Shown piece by piece: positions 34,394-43,491 of a stretch of DNA of 64,000 nucleotides. Numbering within the stretch: position 1 is the first letter of the stretch; every line of letters begins with the position of its first letter. Below the pieces are notes generated by a model. The model saw only the letters and a program-made list of their open reading frames with translations, did not search any database and was not told where the DNA came from. The position numbers and the translations under genes are program-made. This DNA is from Sphingobacterium deserti. Lineage in GTDB: Bacteria > Bacteroidota > Bacteroidia > Sphingobacteriales > Sphingobacteriaceae. The DNA lies in the NCBI RefSeq assembly GCF_000757725.1, contig NZ_JJMU01000029.1, positions 1-64,000 of the forward strand, written 5' to 3'.

Positions 34394-35494
34394 ATGGGGG
34401 CAGAGCAGATACATGACTCTTTTTTCTGTTTACTACGTCTAGGTTTATGGGAGGCTACCGACGAAGCTGCGCACAGCTATTTCCCAATCTCTGCTGAACA
34501 ATGGGAAAAGGTACTTCAACTAGCTGTAAAGCATACGGTAGAAGGTATTCTGTTTGATGGACTGAATAAATTACCGCTATCCCTGCATCCGCCAAAAGCG
34601 CTGCTCTTGCGTTGGACGGTACGCGTAGATGCTATCGAGCGGCGCAATGTATGGATGAATAAAATTATCGCTGCGCAAGCGCGTTTCTTTACAACGCAAA
34701 ACATACAACCAATTTTGTTGAAAGGTCAAGGATTGGCTAGTTGCTACCCCAATCCAAACCACCGGATCTGCGGCGATATCGATTGGTATGTCGAGGGCAG
34801 AGAAGATAATAAGGCACTGTTCAGCATACTCCAAGAGCAGCATCTGAAACCGGAGAAACAGGCCGGATTTAGCTTTAGTTTTCTTTGGAAAAATTGTGAT
34901 ACGGAGATTCACCAACGGCTTCTCGATGTGCACAACCCTTTCGTAAAATCGTATTTAAAACGGCTCGAGCACACAGAAAGGCCGCGCAGTATCACGCTTG
35001 AGCTGCACAAAGAATCCGTTTTTTTGCCATCAGCCTTGTTAACCTATGTACAAGTCAATGTCCATATTTTGAAACATCTCTTGTCCTTCGGAATCGGCAT
35101 GCGGCAGCTCTGTGATTCAGCGCGGGTATGTTTCCAATATGCCCACAAAATTGACGGCGAGGAGCTACGCGCAGTTTACCGAAAATTGGGCATCTCAAAA
35201 TGGATTGATCTTTTGCATATTTTACTGGTAAAGTATATCGGGCTCGAAACGGCAAAACTTCCATTTCCTCTACCGGAAGACGTGCAAGCTGACTGGATGA
35301 TGAGAGAAATACTGGTCGCTGGAAATTTTGGTTTTCACGACGACCGTGTAGATCTGGCGCAGGAGGATCAAACTAATCAACGTGTGGATAGCTTCAAACG
35401 TTGGAAAAATAACTTCCGCAGGTATATTGCTTATGCTCCGCAAGAGACCATCTTTTTTCCGCTTGTACAATATTATTCGCGATTTGTAAAATAA
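34394..35494 (+). CDS. nucleotidyltransferase-family protein of the peptide cassette
   Basis: This 366-residue protein has the uncharacterised nucleotidyltransferase fold (PF14907-like): ILLKGQGLASCYPN with Lys110-Gly111, Arg124 and the metal-binding pair Asp128-Ile-Asp130 (GDIDWYV). The substrate is unknown. Homologous genes are known beside PqqD-like and HPr-kinase-like genes in some lasso-peptide clusters (paeninodin type) and in polysaccharide loci. It overlaps the ABC transporter start by 1 bp. Confidence 0.82.
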   Translation: MGAEQIHDSFFCLLRLGLWEATDEAAHSYFPISAEQWEKVLQLAVKHTVEGILFDGLNKLPLSLHPPKALLLRWTVRVDAIERRNVWMNKIIAAQARFFTTQNIQPILLKGQGLASCYPNPNHRICGDIDWYVEGREDNKALFSILQEQHLKPEKQAGFSFSFLWKNCDTEIHQRLLDVHNPFVKSYLKRLEHTERPRSITLELHKESVFLPSALLTYVQVNVHILKHLLSFGIGMRQLCDSARVCFQYAHKIDGEELRAVYRKLGISKWIDLLHILLVKYIGLETAKLPFPLPEDVQADWMMREILVAGNFGFHDDRVDLAQEDQTNQRVDSFKRWKNNFRRYIAYAPQETIFFPLVQYYSRFVK

Positions 35495-37122
35495 TGCGTT
35501 CCTATTCCGTACCATATCAGCTCCGTTGGGTTTGGTCTTTGACCCAAAATTTTCGCAAGCAGCTTTTGGGATATTTTTTGTTGGAATTAATCGCCATTGG
35601 CCTCTCTTTGCTTTTTATCTTTTTTTCAAAACGAGCTATCGATCAAGCTGTGCATAGCGTGTCGGGAAGCTTGCGGACCACACTAATCTATGTTGTTGGC
35701 TCTGTGCTATTGGGTTTACTGATCAAAGCCTGTTCCACACGTTGGAACGATGCTATAGGATTAAAAATGGGACTAAACCTGCAAAGAACACTTGTCGAGG
35801 GGCAAATGCGTGCCGTTTGGAAATATGCCAAAGACTGGCATACCGGCGACCTCATGCTGCGGTTGCAAACCGATACTGCGGAGGTATCTCAAATGCTAAG
35901 CCAAGGTATCCTTTCCTTTTTTCTGGTTTTGATTAGGCTGTTAGCCTCCTTCGGCTTCTTGTGGTTAATGGATCCAATGTTAGCGTTAACAATTGTAGGT
36001 ATATCGCCACTTTTTTTATTTTCTAAGCTATACTTTCGAAAAATGCGTCGATTAAACGCGGAAGTTAAACAAGCAGAAAGTAACTTTGGAAATGTTTTGC
36101 AAGAGAACTTGCGATTCCGGCTTTTGATCCGAGCGCTGGGTCTTATCCCTTCAAGAGAAGGGAAGCTAAAAAACAGTCAGGATGTTATTTTTTCGTTAAA
36201 GATGGCGCAGCAAAATTTTGCGATTAGTAGCCAAACGATAATGAAATTTACGATTAATGGCGGTTATTTATTGACGTTTATATGGGGGATCTATCGGTTG
36301 GATGCCGGTCAAATATCTTTCGGAACGATGGCTGCCTTTTTGCAGCTCGTCAGCAGGATACAGACACCTATACTGCAAGCCATGAGCTTCGTGCCGCAGT
36401 TTATTCGTTTTCGTACGGCCGTGGATCGTTTGCTGGCCTTGCATAATGATGAAAAGGAAACTGATTCGCAGGCGCAGGTCTTGAAAGCCCCGACTGCTAT
36501 TAAAATAAATGAGCTAGGCTTCCGTTATGAAGATAAGATGGTTGTCGATAATTTTTCAGCCATCATGCAGCGCGGACAGCCAGTGGCAATAGTAGGCTCC
36601 AGTGGCCGGGGGAAGACGACATTAATACGCTTATTGCTCGCACTAATTAAGCCGCATAAAGGTGAAATTTTAGTCGAACAAAATAGCGAAAATATTGTTT
36701 TATCAAATGTGCACCGTATCAATTTTGCTTATGTCCCTCAAGGGAATTCTTTGTTTAGCGGCAGTATATTAGATAATTTAATTGGAGATCAGGCGATTGA
36801 TGCTGAAAAGATAAAGCGTGCTATTTATTTAGCAAACGCCGAATTTGTATACAGCCTACCGCAGGGGCTAGAAACAGTGGTTGGCGAGTCAGGCTTTGGG
36901 TTGTCTGAAGGACAGGCACAGCGTGTTGCAATCGCCCGAGCGATGATGCGTGAGGCGTCCATTTGGCTGTTTGACGAAATCACTTCGGCTTTGGATAGTG
37001 AAACTGCAGAAATTGTGGTGCAGCGATTGACGGAAGCCGGAATGGAGAAGATTATACTATTTGTTACACATGATATGAAGTTGGCCGCGCGGTGCCAGCA
37101 AACAATTTTTATACAAGGTTAA
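35494..37122 (+). CDS. ABC exporter (fused permease and ATPase) of the peptide cassette
   Basis: This 542-residue half-transporter has about six membrane helices (residues ~25-300) followed by an ATPase domain. Walker A is GSSGRGKTTLIRL, the signature is LSEGQ (the usual form is LSGGQ), Walker B is IWLFDE, and the switch His is in FVTHD. There is no N-terminal C39 peptidase domain, so leader removal would need another enzyme; the S24/S26-type protein is the candidate. It is of the lipid/peptide exporter (MsbA/LasD) class, distinct from the Wzx route used by the polysaccharide. Its last base is the first base of the next gene's ATG (TAATG). Confidence 0.88.
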   Translation: MRSYSVPYQLRWVWSLTQNFRKQLLGYFLLELIAIGLSLLFIFFSKRAIDQAVHSVSGSLRTTLIYVVGSVLLGLLIKACSTRWNDAIGLKMGLNLQRTLVEGQMRAVWKYAKDWHTGDLMLRLQTDTAEVSQMLSQGILSFFLVLIRLLASFGFLWLMDPMLALTIVGISPLFLFSKLYFRKMRRLNAEVKQAESNFGNVLQENLRFRLLIRALGLIPSREGKLKNSQDVIFSLKMAQQNFAISSQTIMKFTINGGYLLTFIWGIYRLDAGQISFGTMAAFLQLVSRIQTPILQAMSFVPQFIRFRTAVDRLLALHNDEKETDSQAQVLKAPTAIKINELGFRYEDKMVVDNFSAIMQRGQPVAIVGSSGRGKTTLIRLLLALIKPHKGEILVEQNSENIVLSNVHRINFAYVPQGNSLFSGSILDNLIGDQAIDAEKIKRAIYLANAEFVYSLPQGLETVVGESGFGLSEGQAQRVAIARAMMREASIWLFDEITSALDSETAEIVVQRLTEAGMEKIILFVTHDMKLAARCQQTIFIQG

Positions 37123-38057
37123 TGAACGATTCAGACACGAATACAGTGCAAGCAGGCGATAAAGCGAGTCTATATTACGAGATCGCCAATCTCGTGATGC
37201 GGGTGTTGCTTCCCCCAACGGTGAATCCAGATAAAGTGCTTCCTAGTTTTCGCCCTTTTCTACGCGATACGGATGCAGGGCAACTGGTGTCTACCGTAAA
37301 GGTGAATTTCACAGCGCTGGACGAGGATATTACTGCTACAAAGTTGCTGAGCGAAGAGTCTCTTGTGTGGGGCGATCATTTCCAATTTAGAGAGTCTGAA
37401 ACCTATTATTATACGATTCTACGTGCAGGGCATGGCGAAAGTGAATGGAAAATGCGGAGCTCGAAAGATTTCTCTACGAATGAAGTTTACGCTGTAGAAC
37501 AAGAAATACATTCGACAACGGTGCTTGCTTGGTTACTAATGGTTACCTTTGCGCAAGCTGCCTTGCCTTACGATACGGTGCTTATCCATGCCTCTGTTGT
37601 TGAACGTGCAGGCCAAGGATTTGCGTTTTTGGGAAAAAGTGGTACTGGGAAAAGCACGCATAGCAGGCTTTGGTTAACGAATTTGCCAGATTTTCAATTG
37701 TTGAATGATGACAATCCGGCACTACGCATTGCCAACGACAACACCGTATGGATTTACGGCACGCCATGGAGTGGGAAGACGCCGTGTTACCGCGATTTGG
37801 GTGTACGATTACAAGCTGTGGTACGCTTGACACAGGCCAAAGAAAATAGCTTTCATTGGAAAAAGGGTAAAGAGGCTTTGATTACGATGCTGCCCAGCGG
37901 ATCTGCTTTACGCTGGAATAGCGGGCTTTTCGCCGCGATGACATCCATCTTTCAGCGTGTGCAAGATCGGGTTGCTGTGGGTCACTTGAATTGCCTGCCG
38001 AATGCGGAAGCTGCGGAGACGTGCTATACAGCAATTGAACGAAAACAAAAAAATTAA
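37122..38057 (+). CDS. HPr-kinase-like protein of the peptide cassette
   Basis: This 311-residue protein has an HPr-kinase/PEPCK-type C-terminal half: Walker A GKSGTGKST at residues 171-179, then LLNDDNPAL and the GTPWSGKTP loop, as in the HprK-related proteins that accompany PqqD-like genes. The N-terminal ~130 residues are not recognised. Related kinases in paeninodin-type lasso clusters phosphorylate the precursor peptide; here the substrate is unknown. A frame extends upstream to 37092 but the ATG at 37122 overlaps the transporter stop. The gene has no link to sugar phosphotransferase HPr in this window. Confidence 0.82.
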   Translation: MNDSDTNTVQAGDKASLYYEIANLVMRVLLPPTVNPDKVLPSFRPFLRDTDAGQLVSTVKVNFTALDEDITATKLLSEESLVWGDHFQFRESETYYYTILRAGHGESEWKMRSSKDFSTNEVYAVEQEIHSTTVLAWLLMVTFAQAALPYDTVLIHASVVERAGQGFAFLGKSGTGKSTHSRLWLTNLPDFQLLNDDNPALRIANDNTVWIYGTPWSGKTPCYRDLGVRLQAVVRLTQAKENSFHWKKGKEALITMLPSGSALRWNSGLFAAMTSIFQRVQDRVAVGHLNCLPNAEAAETCYTAIERKQKN

Positions 38058-38060
38058 ATT

Positions 38061-38138
38061 GTGGAACGAAAGATCCAACATAGGCAGATGGATATTTCGA
38101 AAAGGCAATTAAACAGACCTTGCGTAGCGAGGTTTTGA
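38061..38138 (+). CDS. mini-ORF after the kinase gene (weak precursor candidate)
   Basis: A 25-codon frame beginning with GTG lies in frame directly behind the kinase stop codon. The product is very basic (it contains MDISKRQLNRPCVARF) with one Cys. It is only one of several tiny frames in the 180-bp gap between the cassette and wza, and could be chance. I list it because the peptide cassette lacks a visible substrate. Confidence 0.12.
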   Translation: MERKIQHRQMDISKRQLNRPCVARF

Positions 38139-38238
38139 AATAGAAATTACATAAACAACCATGATGATTGTTTTGGTCGGTAGATGCGGCCAAGAATCTG
38201 ATGGATTATATTAGCTTTTGAAGAGTAACTTAATTAAG

Positions 38239-39033
38239 ATGAAAAATACGGTAATTATTATCTTCGCCTTGTGTCTTATTAGCTTTCAATCGTGCATTGT
38301 GCCGAAGAAAGTCGTCTATTTAAAAGATATGGAGCCTGACAAGGTCTACAATACGACGTTGGTACCGCCACTTCGCGTGCAAAAGAACGATCGTCTGAGT
38401 ATCCAGATTACTTCCAAAAATCCGGAATTGGCAATACCGTTTAATCCAGATGGAGGCGTATACAATGTTTCGTCTCAGGGAGCGGTAACAAATGTCCCTA
38501 CAGCAAATACCAATAAGGGTTACCTCGTCGATCAGGAAGGCAACATTGAGTTTCCTGTTTTGGGTACATTAAATGTGGAAGGTATGACGCTAGATGGTGT
38601 GCGCGATATGATACGAGATCGTGTGGTGCAAGAAAAGCTGATTAGCGATGCCGTCATTAAGATTGAGTTAATGAATCTTAAAATTACAATGATGGGTGCG
38701 GTAGGAAGTGTGGGGGTATTGGACGTGCCTGACTCCCGTATCACTTTATTGGAAGCTATAACACGCTCGGGTGGATTGACCGCTAATGCCAAAACCGATA
38801 AAGTAGCTGTAATTCGTGAAGAGGCTGGAGGACGTAAAATGTATATGAATGATGTGGAGAAGATGGATATATTCAATTCCCCAACGTATTATTTACAACA
38901 AAACGATATTGTCTATGTCGAACCTCGTTCAGGAGAAATGACGCCACGAGAAACGCAAACATTAACCTATTTCGGGCTAATTACAGGCGTGGCAACGATG
39001 GTGTTGACGCTGCTGAATCTGATGAATAACTAA
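38239..39033 (+). CDS. wza: Wza-type polysaccharide export lipoprotein
   Basis: This 264-residue outer-membrane lipoprotein has lipobox ISFQSC, then the poly-export domain (VQKNDRLSIQITSKNPELA, GYLVDQEGNIEFPVLG) and an SLBB-type domain (VPDSRITLLEAITRSGGL). It ends with a hydrophobic segment (YFGLITGVATMVLTLLNLM). It should form the export channel. The frame opens at a TTG at 38218, but the ATG at 38239 gives a proper lipoprotein signal. It is followed at 14 bp by wzc. Confidence 0.93.
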   Translation: MKNTVIIIFALCLISFQSCIVPKKVVYLKDMEPDKVYNTTLVPPLRVQKNDRLSIQITSKNPELAIPFNPDGGVYNVSSQGAVTNVPTANTNKGYLVDQEGNIEFPVLGTLNVEGMTLDGVRDMIRDRVVQEKLISDAVIKIELMNLKITMMGAVGSVGVLDVPDSRITLLEAITRSGGLTANAKTDKVAVIREEAGGRKMYMNDVEKMDIFNSPTYYLQQNDIVYVEPRSGEMTPRETQTLTYFGLITGVATMVLTLLNLMNN

Positions 39034-39046
39034 TTGCAATTTCGTT

Positions 39047-41434
39047 ATGGATAACACAAATTATAATCCCTATATCGAAAGTCGAGAGAAAGAGGGGAAA
39101 TCCCTGAACTTAATCGATTTGATTAAATATCTGCTGCTGCACTGGTATTGGTTTGTCCTGTCTGTACTACTGTTTGGCGGGTATTATTACTACCAATACA
39201 GTAAAACTCAATTCTTATATAGTCGCTCACAAACGGTCATGATAAAAAGCACGACTAACACGCTGAGTGTTAGCCGCGCGACGCGCTTGAACTCCTATTA
39301 TAATACAGTGAATGTGGCGGGTGAGATTTTGCAGCTACGCTCGAAAGAACTGATGCGAAACACTATAAGCTCGCTGCGATCTGACGTCAGTTATTCTGTA
39401 CAGCACGGTTTACGTACGGTTGAACTCTACCGTAATTCGCCTTTTGAGGTGAAGTTTTTAAATATAAAGCCGGAAAGCAATTTTTCTTTTACGCTTACAG
39501 CAATAGATTCCACGAAAGTACGCTTTGCAACAGTAGATGGCGATGTAGAAAATTACACGACGATACCCATTGGAAAAGAAATAAAGACACCCTTCGGAAA
39601 TATGGTCGTTGACACAACGGCCAAATTCACTTCGTCGTATTATGGCGAACAGGTAACTGTCTCGAAAAATGCAATGGAGTCGATGGTAGGCTATTTTTTA
39701 AGCCGGATGCGCATCGAACAGATGGAGGATGACGCTTCTCTACTTCAAATGTCGTTGGAAGATGTGTCTGCGGAGCGGGCAGCTGATATGTTGTCGACGC
39801 TGGTAACGGTTTACAACAAAGAAACCGTGGAAGATAAGAACCGGGTGGCAAAAAATTCGGCTGAATTTATTAAGGAACGTATTGCTATTATTGAGACTGA
39901 GCTAGGTGGGGTAGAGACCGATTTGGAACAAATGAAGGCTCGTAATGAGGGTATGGATGTAAATACGGCTACAGGTGTTTTTTGGGGTGAAAGTCGAGAA
40001 TATCAGTCTACCACACGAGGTATAGAAACGCAACTGCGCCTAGTAGAGCTGATGCGACAAAGGATAGATAACACCGAAAGCCGGAATGACTTGATACCAA
40101 GTAATACTGGGCTTGTCGAGGATAATATTGAGGCTCAGATTACGGAATATAATGAGGTGCTGTTGAAAAGAAACCGTTTGGTAGGTGGCGACAACTCCGC
40201 AAACCCAATAGTTAAAGATATGGATGCGGCTTTGCGGGCGATCCGAGACAATATTTCCCGCTCGGTGGATAATGCAGCTATGGGTTTACGTATCCGTATC
40301 CGCAATTTACAACAGGAGGAAGCTGCTTCTCGCGCCAAGGCACAATCACTACCTGCAAAACAGCGCATGATGCTGTCCATCGAACGTCAACAAAAGGTAA
40401 AGGAAGAACTTTATATTTTGTTATTGAATCGTCGCGAGGAAAATGCGTTAAACCAGGCCATGACCGATGATAACTTGCGTGTTGTCGATCCACCCTCTGG
40501 AAGCGAAGCACCTATTTATCCAAGCAAAGCTCGTAAGGTAATGACAGGGGTAGGATTTGGTGTTGTGCTTCCTACAGTAGTACTTTTACTACTGCTTCTA
40601 TTGGATACAAAAGTTAACGGCCGGAAAGACATCGAAGAGGCGGTCTCCGTTCCTTTTCTGGGTGAGATACCCTTTTCAAAACAGACAATACGTGCCAATG
40701 ATGATGTCGTCGTGAATGAACAGGGGCGCGATCCCGCGACAGAAGCCTTTCGTATTTTACGTACCAATATTGGCTTCATGTCTTCGGCAGAGCGAGAAAT
40801 TCGCGTCATAACGTTCACATCATTTAATGTTGGCGCAGGGAAGACGTTTACAGCGGTAAACTTAGCAGCGAGCTTAACGTTTTTATTGCAAAATGTGGTA
40901 TTGCTCGATTTGGATTTGCGTAAGGGAACTTTAAGCGATCATTTAAAATTAGGTTCAGTAAAAGGTGTGACGCATTTTTTGGCCGATCCTGCAGTTTCAC
41001 TCGATCATATTACGTACAAAGCAAATGTGGGTAATGGTGTAGATGTTATCCCGATAGGTGTCATAGCGCCAAATCCAGTAGAGTTACTTTTAAGCAAACG
41101 CCTCGATGTATTAATAGCACAATTGAAAGAACGTTATCGCTATATCGTAGTGGATAACGTGCCGATTGATCTTGTCGCGGATGCAGCCGTCGTGAATAGA
41201 ATTTCTGAATTAACAGTGTTTGTAGTGCGTGCGGGTGCCATGGATAGACGTCTCCTTCCGGAAATTGAAAAGATCTACAGAAAAGGCAAATTAAATAATA
41301 TGGCAATTTTGCTTAATGGTATTCGCAAACTAAAATCCAGTTATGGCTATGGCTACGGTTATGGCTACGGCTATGGCTACCAAAAAGAAAAAGCTGGACT
41401 TAGAGGTTTCTTCAACCGCTTGTTCAGACGCTAA
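39047..41434 (+). CDS. wzc: Wzc-type polysaccharide co-polymerase with BY-kinase domain
   Basis: This 795-residue inner-membrane chain-length regulator and tyrosine autokinase has a first helix at ~30-50, a long periplasmic coiled-coil region, and a second helix near 500-525 (GVGFGVVLPTVVLLLLLLLD) after the PPSGSEAPIYPS motif. The cytosolic kinase follows, with Walker A VGAGKT and Walker A' VLLDLDLRKG. The C-terminus carries the tyrosine cluster at residues 766-778, a perfect (Tyr-Gly)6-Tyr, then QKEK. No Wzb phosphatase gene is visible nearby. It ends the operon; a strong terminator follows. Confidence 0.95.
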   Translation: MDNTNYNPYIESREKEGKSLNLIDLIKYLLLHWYWFVLSVLLFGGYYYYQYSKTQFLYSRSQTVMIKSTTNTLSVSRATRLNSYYNTVNVAGEILQLRSKELMRNTISSLRSDVSYSVQHGLRTVELYRNSPFEVKFLNIKPESNFSFTLTAIDSTKVRFATVDGDVENYTTIPIGKEIKTPFGNMVVDTTAKFTSSYYGEQVTVSKNAMESMVGYFLSRMRIEQMEDDASLLQMSLEDVSAERAADMLSTLVTVYNKETVEDKNRVAKNSAEFIKERIAIIETELGGVETDLEQMKARNEGMDVNTATGVFWGESREYQSTTRGIETQLRLVELMRQRIDNTESRNDLIPSNTGLVEDNIEAQITEYNEVLLKRNRLVGGDNSANPIVKDMDAALRAIRDNISRSVDNAAMGLRIRIRNLQQEEAASRAKAQSLPAKQRMMLSIERQQKVKEELYILLLNRREENALNQAMTDDNLRVVDPPSGSEAPIYPSKARKVMTGVGFGVVLPTVVLLLLLLLDTKVNGRKDIEEAVSVPFLGEIPFSKQTIRANDDVVVNEQGRDPATEAFRILRTNIGFMSSAEREIRVITFTSFNVGAGKTFTAVNLAASLTFLLQNVVLLDLDLRKGTLSDHLKLGSVKGVTHFLADPAVSLDHITYKANVGNGVDVIPIGVIAPNPVELLLSKRLDVLIAQLKERYRYIVVDNVPIDLVADAAVVNRISELTVFVVRAGAMDRRLLPEIEKIYRKGKLNNMAILLNGIRKLKSSYGYGYGYGYGYGYQKEKAGLRGFFNRLFRR
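41342..41380 (+). repeat. hexanucleotide repeat coding (Tyr-Gly)n in wzc
   Basis: Thirteen codons alternate TAT/TAC and GGC/GGT. The near-identical 6-bp units could change in number by slippage without shifting the frame, altering the number of autophosphorylation tyrosines. Confidence 0.7.
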
Positions 41435-41460
41435 AATAGCACACGTTAGATACTTTAGGG

Positions 41461-41493
41461 CCCATGTGCAAAAACGCACATGGGTCTTTTTTT
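41461..41493 (+). terminator. terminator of the exopolysaccharide operon
   Basis: A perfect 9-bp stem CCCATGTGC/GCACATGGG with loop AAAAAC is followed by TCTTTTTTT, 27 bp after the wzc stop. Confidence 0.92.
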
Positions 41494-41657
41494 ATGTAAC
41501 TCTTTTTACTCCCGCCTTTATTTTTCCACGCTACACATCCTGATAAATACGATCTGCTTAAGAAACGCAGGCTAGACGATCCACTTTTTCTTCCGTTAAT
41601 TTTTATTTCCTGTTAAACCTCGTGTTTTGCCGTCGTTTGCATATTGCTCGGCTTTTG

Positions 41658-41675
41658 TGTAGTTGTTCATCTACA
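41658..41675 (+). promoter_or_regulatory. TGTAG-N8-CTACA operator, site 8
   Basis: The sequence is TGTAGTTGTTCATCTACA. Its centre is about 80 bp upstream of the inferred start of the first OmpA gene. Confidence 0.65.
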
Positions 41676-41734
41676 AGAATTGATAAACCCGGGAATGTAG
41701 TTGTAAGCCGACAGTGATAGAAAACCCTTATGTA

Positions 41735-41742
41735 TAAATTTG
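41735..41742 (+). promoter_or_regulatory. -7 element of the first OmpA-family gene
   Basis: TAAATTTG matches TAnnTTTG. It implies a leader of about 90 nt before the ATG at 41837. The segment 41494-41657 holds no gene. Confidence 0.5.
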
Positions 41743-41836
41743 TCGCATTAATGCTTGCAAGAAGGAGGATTGGTTTAGAAGGTGTTGGAAAATAAGCAAT
41801 AACTAAAGGTATACACAGGAAGAAAATTATCAATTT

Positions 41837-43042
41837 ATGAAAAGAATTTTATTTACTCTGGGAGTTTCACTTTGTGTCATGGCAGCGTCCGCACAAACAA
41901 CTGTTTCTACCCCTGATTCTACTGTAGAAGTAATTTCGGAGAAAAATAGAGTAATTACAAACAAATTTTTCCAAAACTGGTTTATCGGAGCTGGGGCTGG
42001 GGGGCAATTGTTTTATGGTGACCATAATAAACAAATGAAGTTTGGCGATCGCATCGTTCCCGCTTACGAGTTTCACGTTGGTAAATGGTTTACGCCAGGT
42101 ATAGGTACGCGTTTGGCCATAAATGGTATTAAAAACAAAGGCGTTACGCAGAACGGTAGCCATGCTACTGGTGTTGTCTACGACGCATCTCAATTTTTAT
42201 ACAATCAAGAATTCAACTATTTAAATGTGCATGGTGATGTGTTGTTCAATGTAAGCAACTTAATAGGCGGATACAATCCAAACAGATTTTACACATTAAG
42301 TCCCTACGTGGGTTTAGGCTTGATGTTTACATTGGATGAGCCTAAGACACGAGAAGTTAGTGCAAATTTGGGATTGTTTAATAGTTTCCGGTTAGCAGAC
42401 TCCTGGGATTTAACGTTGGATCTGCGTGGTAGCTTGGTAAATGATCGTTTTGATGGCGAGCTTGGCGGAAGAAAAGATGAAGGGATGTTAACTGCAGCGG
42501 TGGGTATTGTTTATAAATTTGGAAAACCTGGATGGAGTAAAAACACAAAAACAGTGATTCGTTACACAAATGAAAAGGAATTAAGCGCCTTACGAGATAA
42601 GATTAATGAGCTGGCGCGTGACAACAATGCACTTAAGCAACAGCTAGCTGATGCGAAAGACAAAACGGTTACAGAAGTGATCGTCGATGAGAAGAATATG
42701 CTAGCAGCGCCTATTTTAGTGACTTTCCCAATTAACAAAAGTACAGTGAGTAATGAAGCTCGCGTCAACCTTGGGTTCTTTGCAAAGGTAATTAAAGAAA
42801 GTGATCCAGATATGACGTACTGCATAGTAGGTTATGCGGATGCAGGAACCGGTTCTAAATCAACCAACGAACGATTGAGCAAGGAACGGGCTCAAGCTAT
42901 TTACAATATTCTGGTACGTGAATTTTCTGTCCCAGCAACTCAGCTAGAGGTTGATCACAAAGGTGGTGTCGACAATATGTTCTACGATGATCCGCGTTTA
43001 AGCAGAGCGGTAATAACGATAGGCAAGTATAAAAAGAAGTAG
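41837..43042 (+). CDS. OmpA-family outer-membrane protein, copy 1
   Basis: This 401-residue protein has a signal peptide (cleavage near ASA-QTT) and an N-terminal eight-strand-type barrel (NWFIGAGAG..., FGDRIVPAYEFHVGKWFTPGIG). A short coiled-coil linker follows (about residues 245-275, ELSALRDKINELARDNNALKQQL), then a C-terminal OmpA peptidoglycan-binding domain (VTFPINKSTVSNEARVNL, VGYADAGTGS, NERLSKERAQAIYNIL). It probably anchors the outer membrane to peptidoglycan. A paralogue lies at 44070. Its own promoter carries operator site 8, linking it to the fimbrillin/EPS regulon. It ends at a terminator. Confidence 0.9.
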   Translation: MKRILFTLGVSLCVMAASAQTTVSTPDSTVEVISEKNRVITNKFFQNWFIGAGAGGQLFYGDHNKQMKFGDRIVPAYEFHVGKWFTPGIGTRLAINGIKNKGVTQNGSHATGVVYDASQFLYNQEFNYLNVHGDVLFNVSNLIGGYNPNRFYTLSPYVGLGLMFTLDEPKTREVSANLGLFNSFRLADSWDLTLDLRGSLVNDRFDGELGGRKDEGMLTAAVGIVYKFGKPGWSKNTKTVIRYTNEKELSALRDKINELARDNNALKQQLADAKDKTVTEVIVDEKNMLAAPILVTFPINKSTVSNEARVNLGFFAKVIKESDPDMTYCIVGYADAGTGSKSTNERLSKERAQAIYNILVREFSVPATQLEVDHKGGVDNMFYDDPRLSRAVITIGKYKKK

Positions 43043-43173
43043 AAGGATTATTGAGGCGGTACGACCTCAAACGAAACAGATTGGGCAGAGGTACATTTAT
43101 AATACATGGAACAGCCTAATTGACTAATGATAGCGTGTGTGTGATTTAAAGGGTGGAGAGAATCGGGGATGAT

Positions 43174-43206
43174 GTAGGGACGCTTTTTAGCGTCTCTACT
43201 TGTTTT
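43174..43206 (+). terminator. terminator of the first OmpA-family gene
   Basis: An 11-bp stem GTAGGGACGCT/AGCGTCTCTAC (one G-T pair) around TTTT is followed by TTGTTTT. It lies about 130 bp after the stop codon. Confidence 0.85.
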
Positions 43207-43491
43207 GTGTTGGTCGTGTTTGTATCCCTCTCATATTAAGTTTTGTAAGGGTAGACGGTTAGCCCCACTGTCGCGTTAAGTAAGATAGCGCAAGTCAAAT
43301 AAATCTTGTTTACGACAGAACACTGCGAACCCTTGTGGATTATGCTGTCGTTTTTTTGCTACATTTATTATCTTTTCGGGTTCACGTATTGTAGCTTATT
43401 TCTGAAAACGATAACTTTAAATCGCCTATAAAAAAGTTGTTGGGGAGATGTTTAGTTTCCATTACATACCACTCGTATGTGACGACGAAAA
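43207..43491. other. intergenic, no gene seen
   Basis: No supported ORF or clear element lies between the OmpA terminator and the small helix-turn-helix ORF. Confidence 0.4.

Noticed and set aside
38161..38214. 17-codon ORF (MMIVLVGRCGQESDGLY) before wza, considered as a peptide precursor
   Set aside because: No ribosome-binding signal, no leader-like part and no conservation evidence.
2363..41675. TGTAG-N8-YTACA sites considered as recombination sites of invertible promoters
   Set aside because: The arms are only 5 bp, each site is itself a palindrome, and no invertase gene is present; an operator is the simpler reading.
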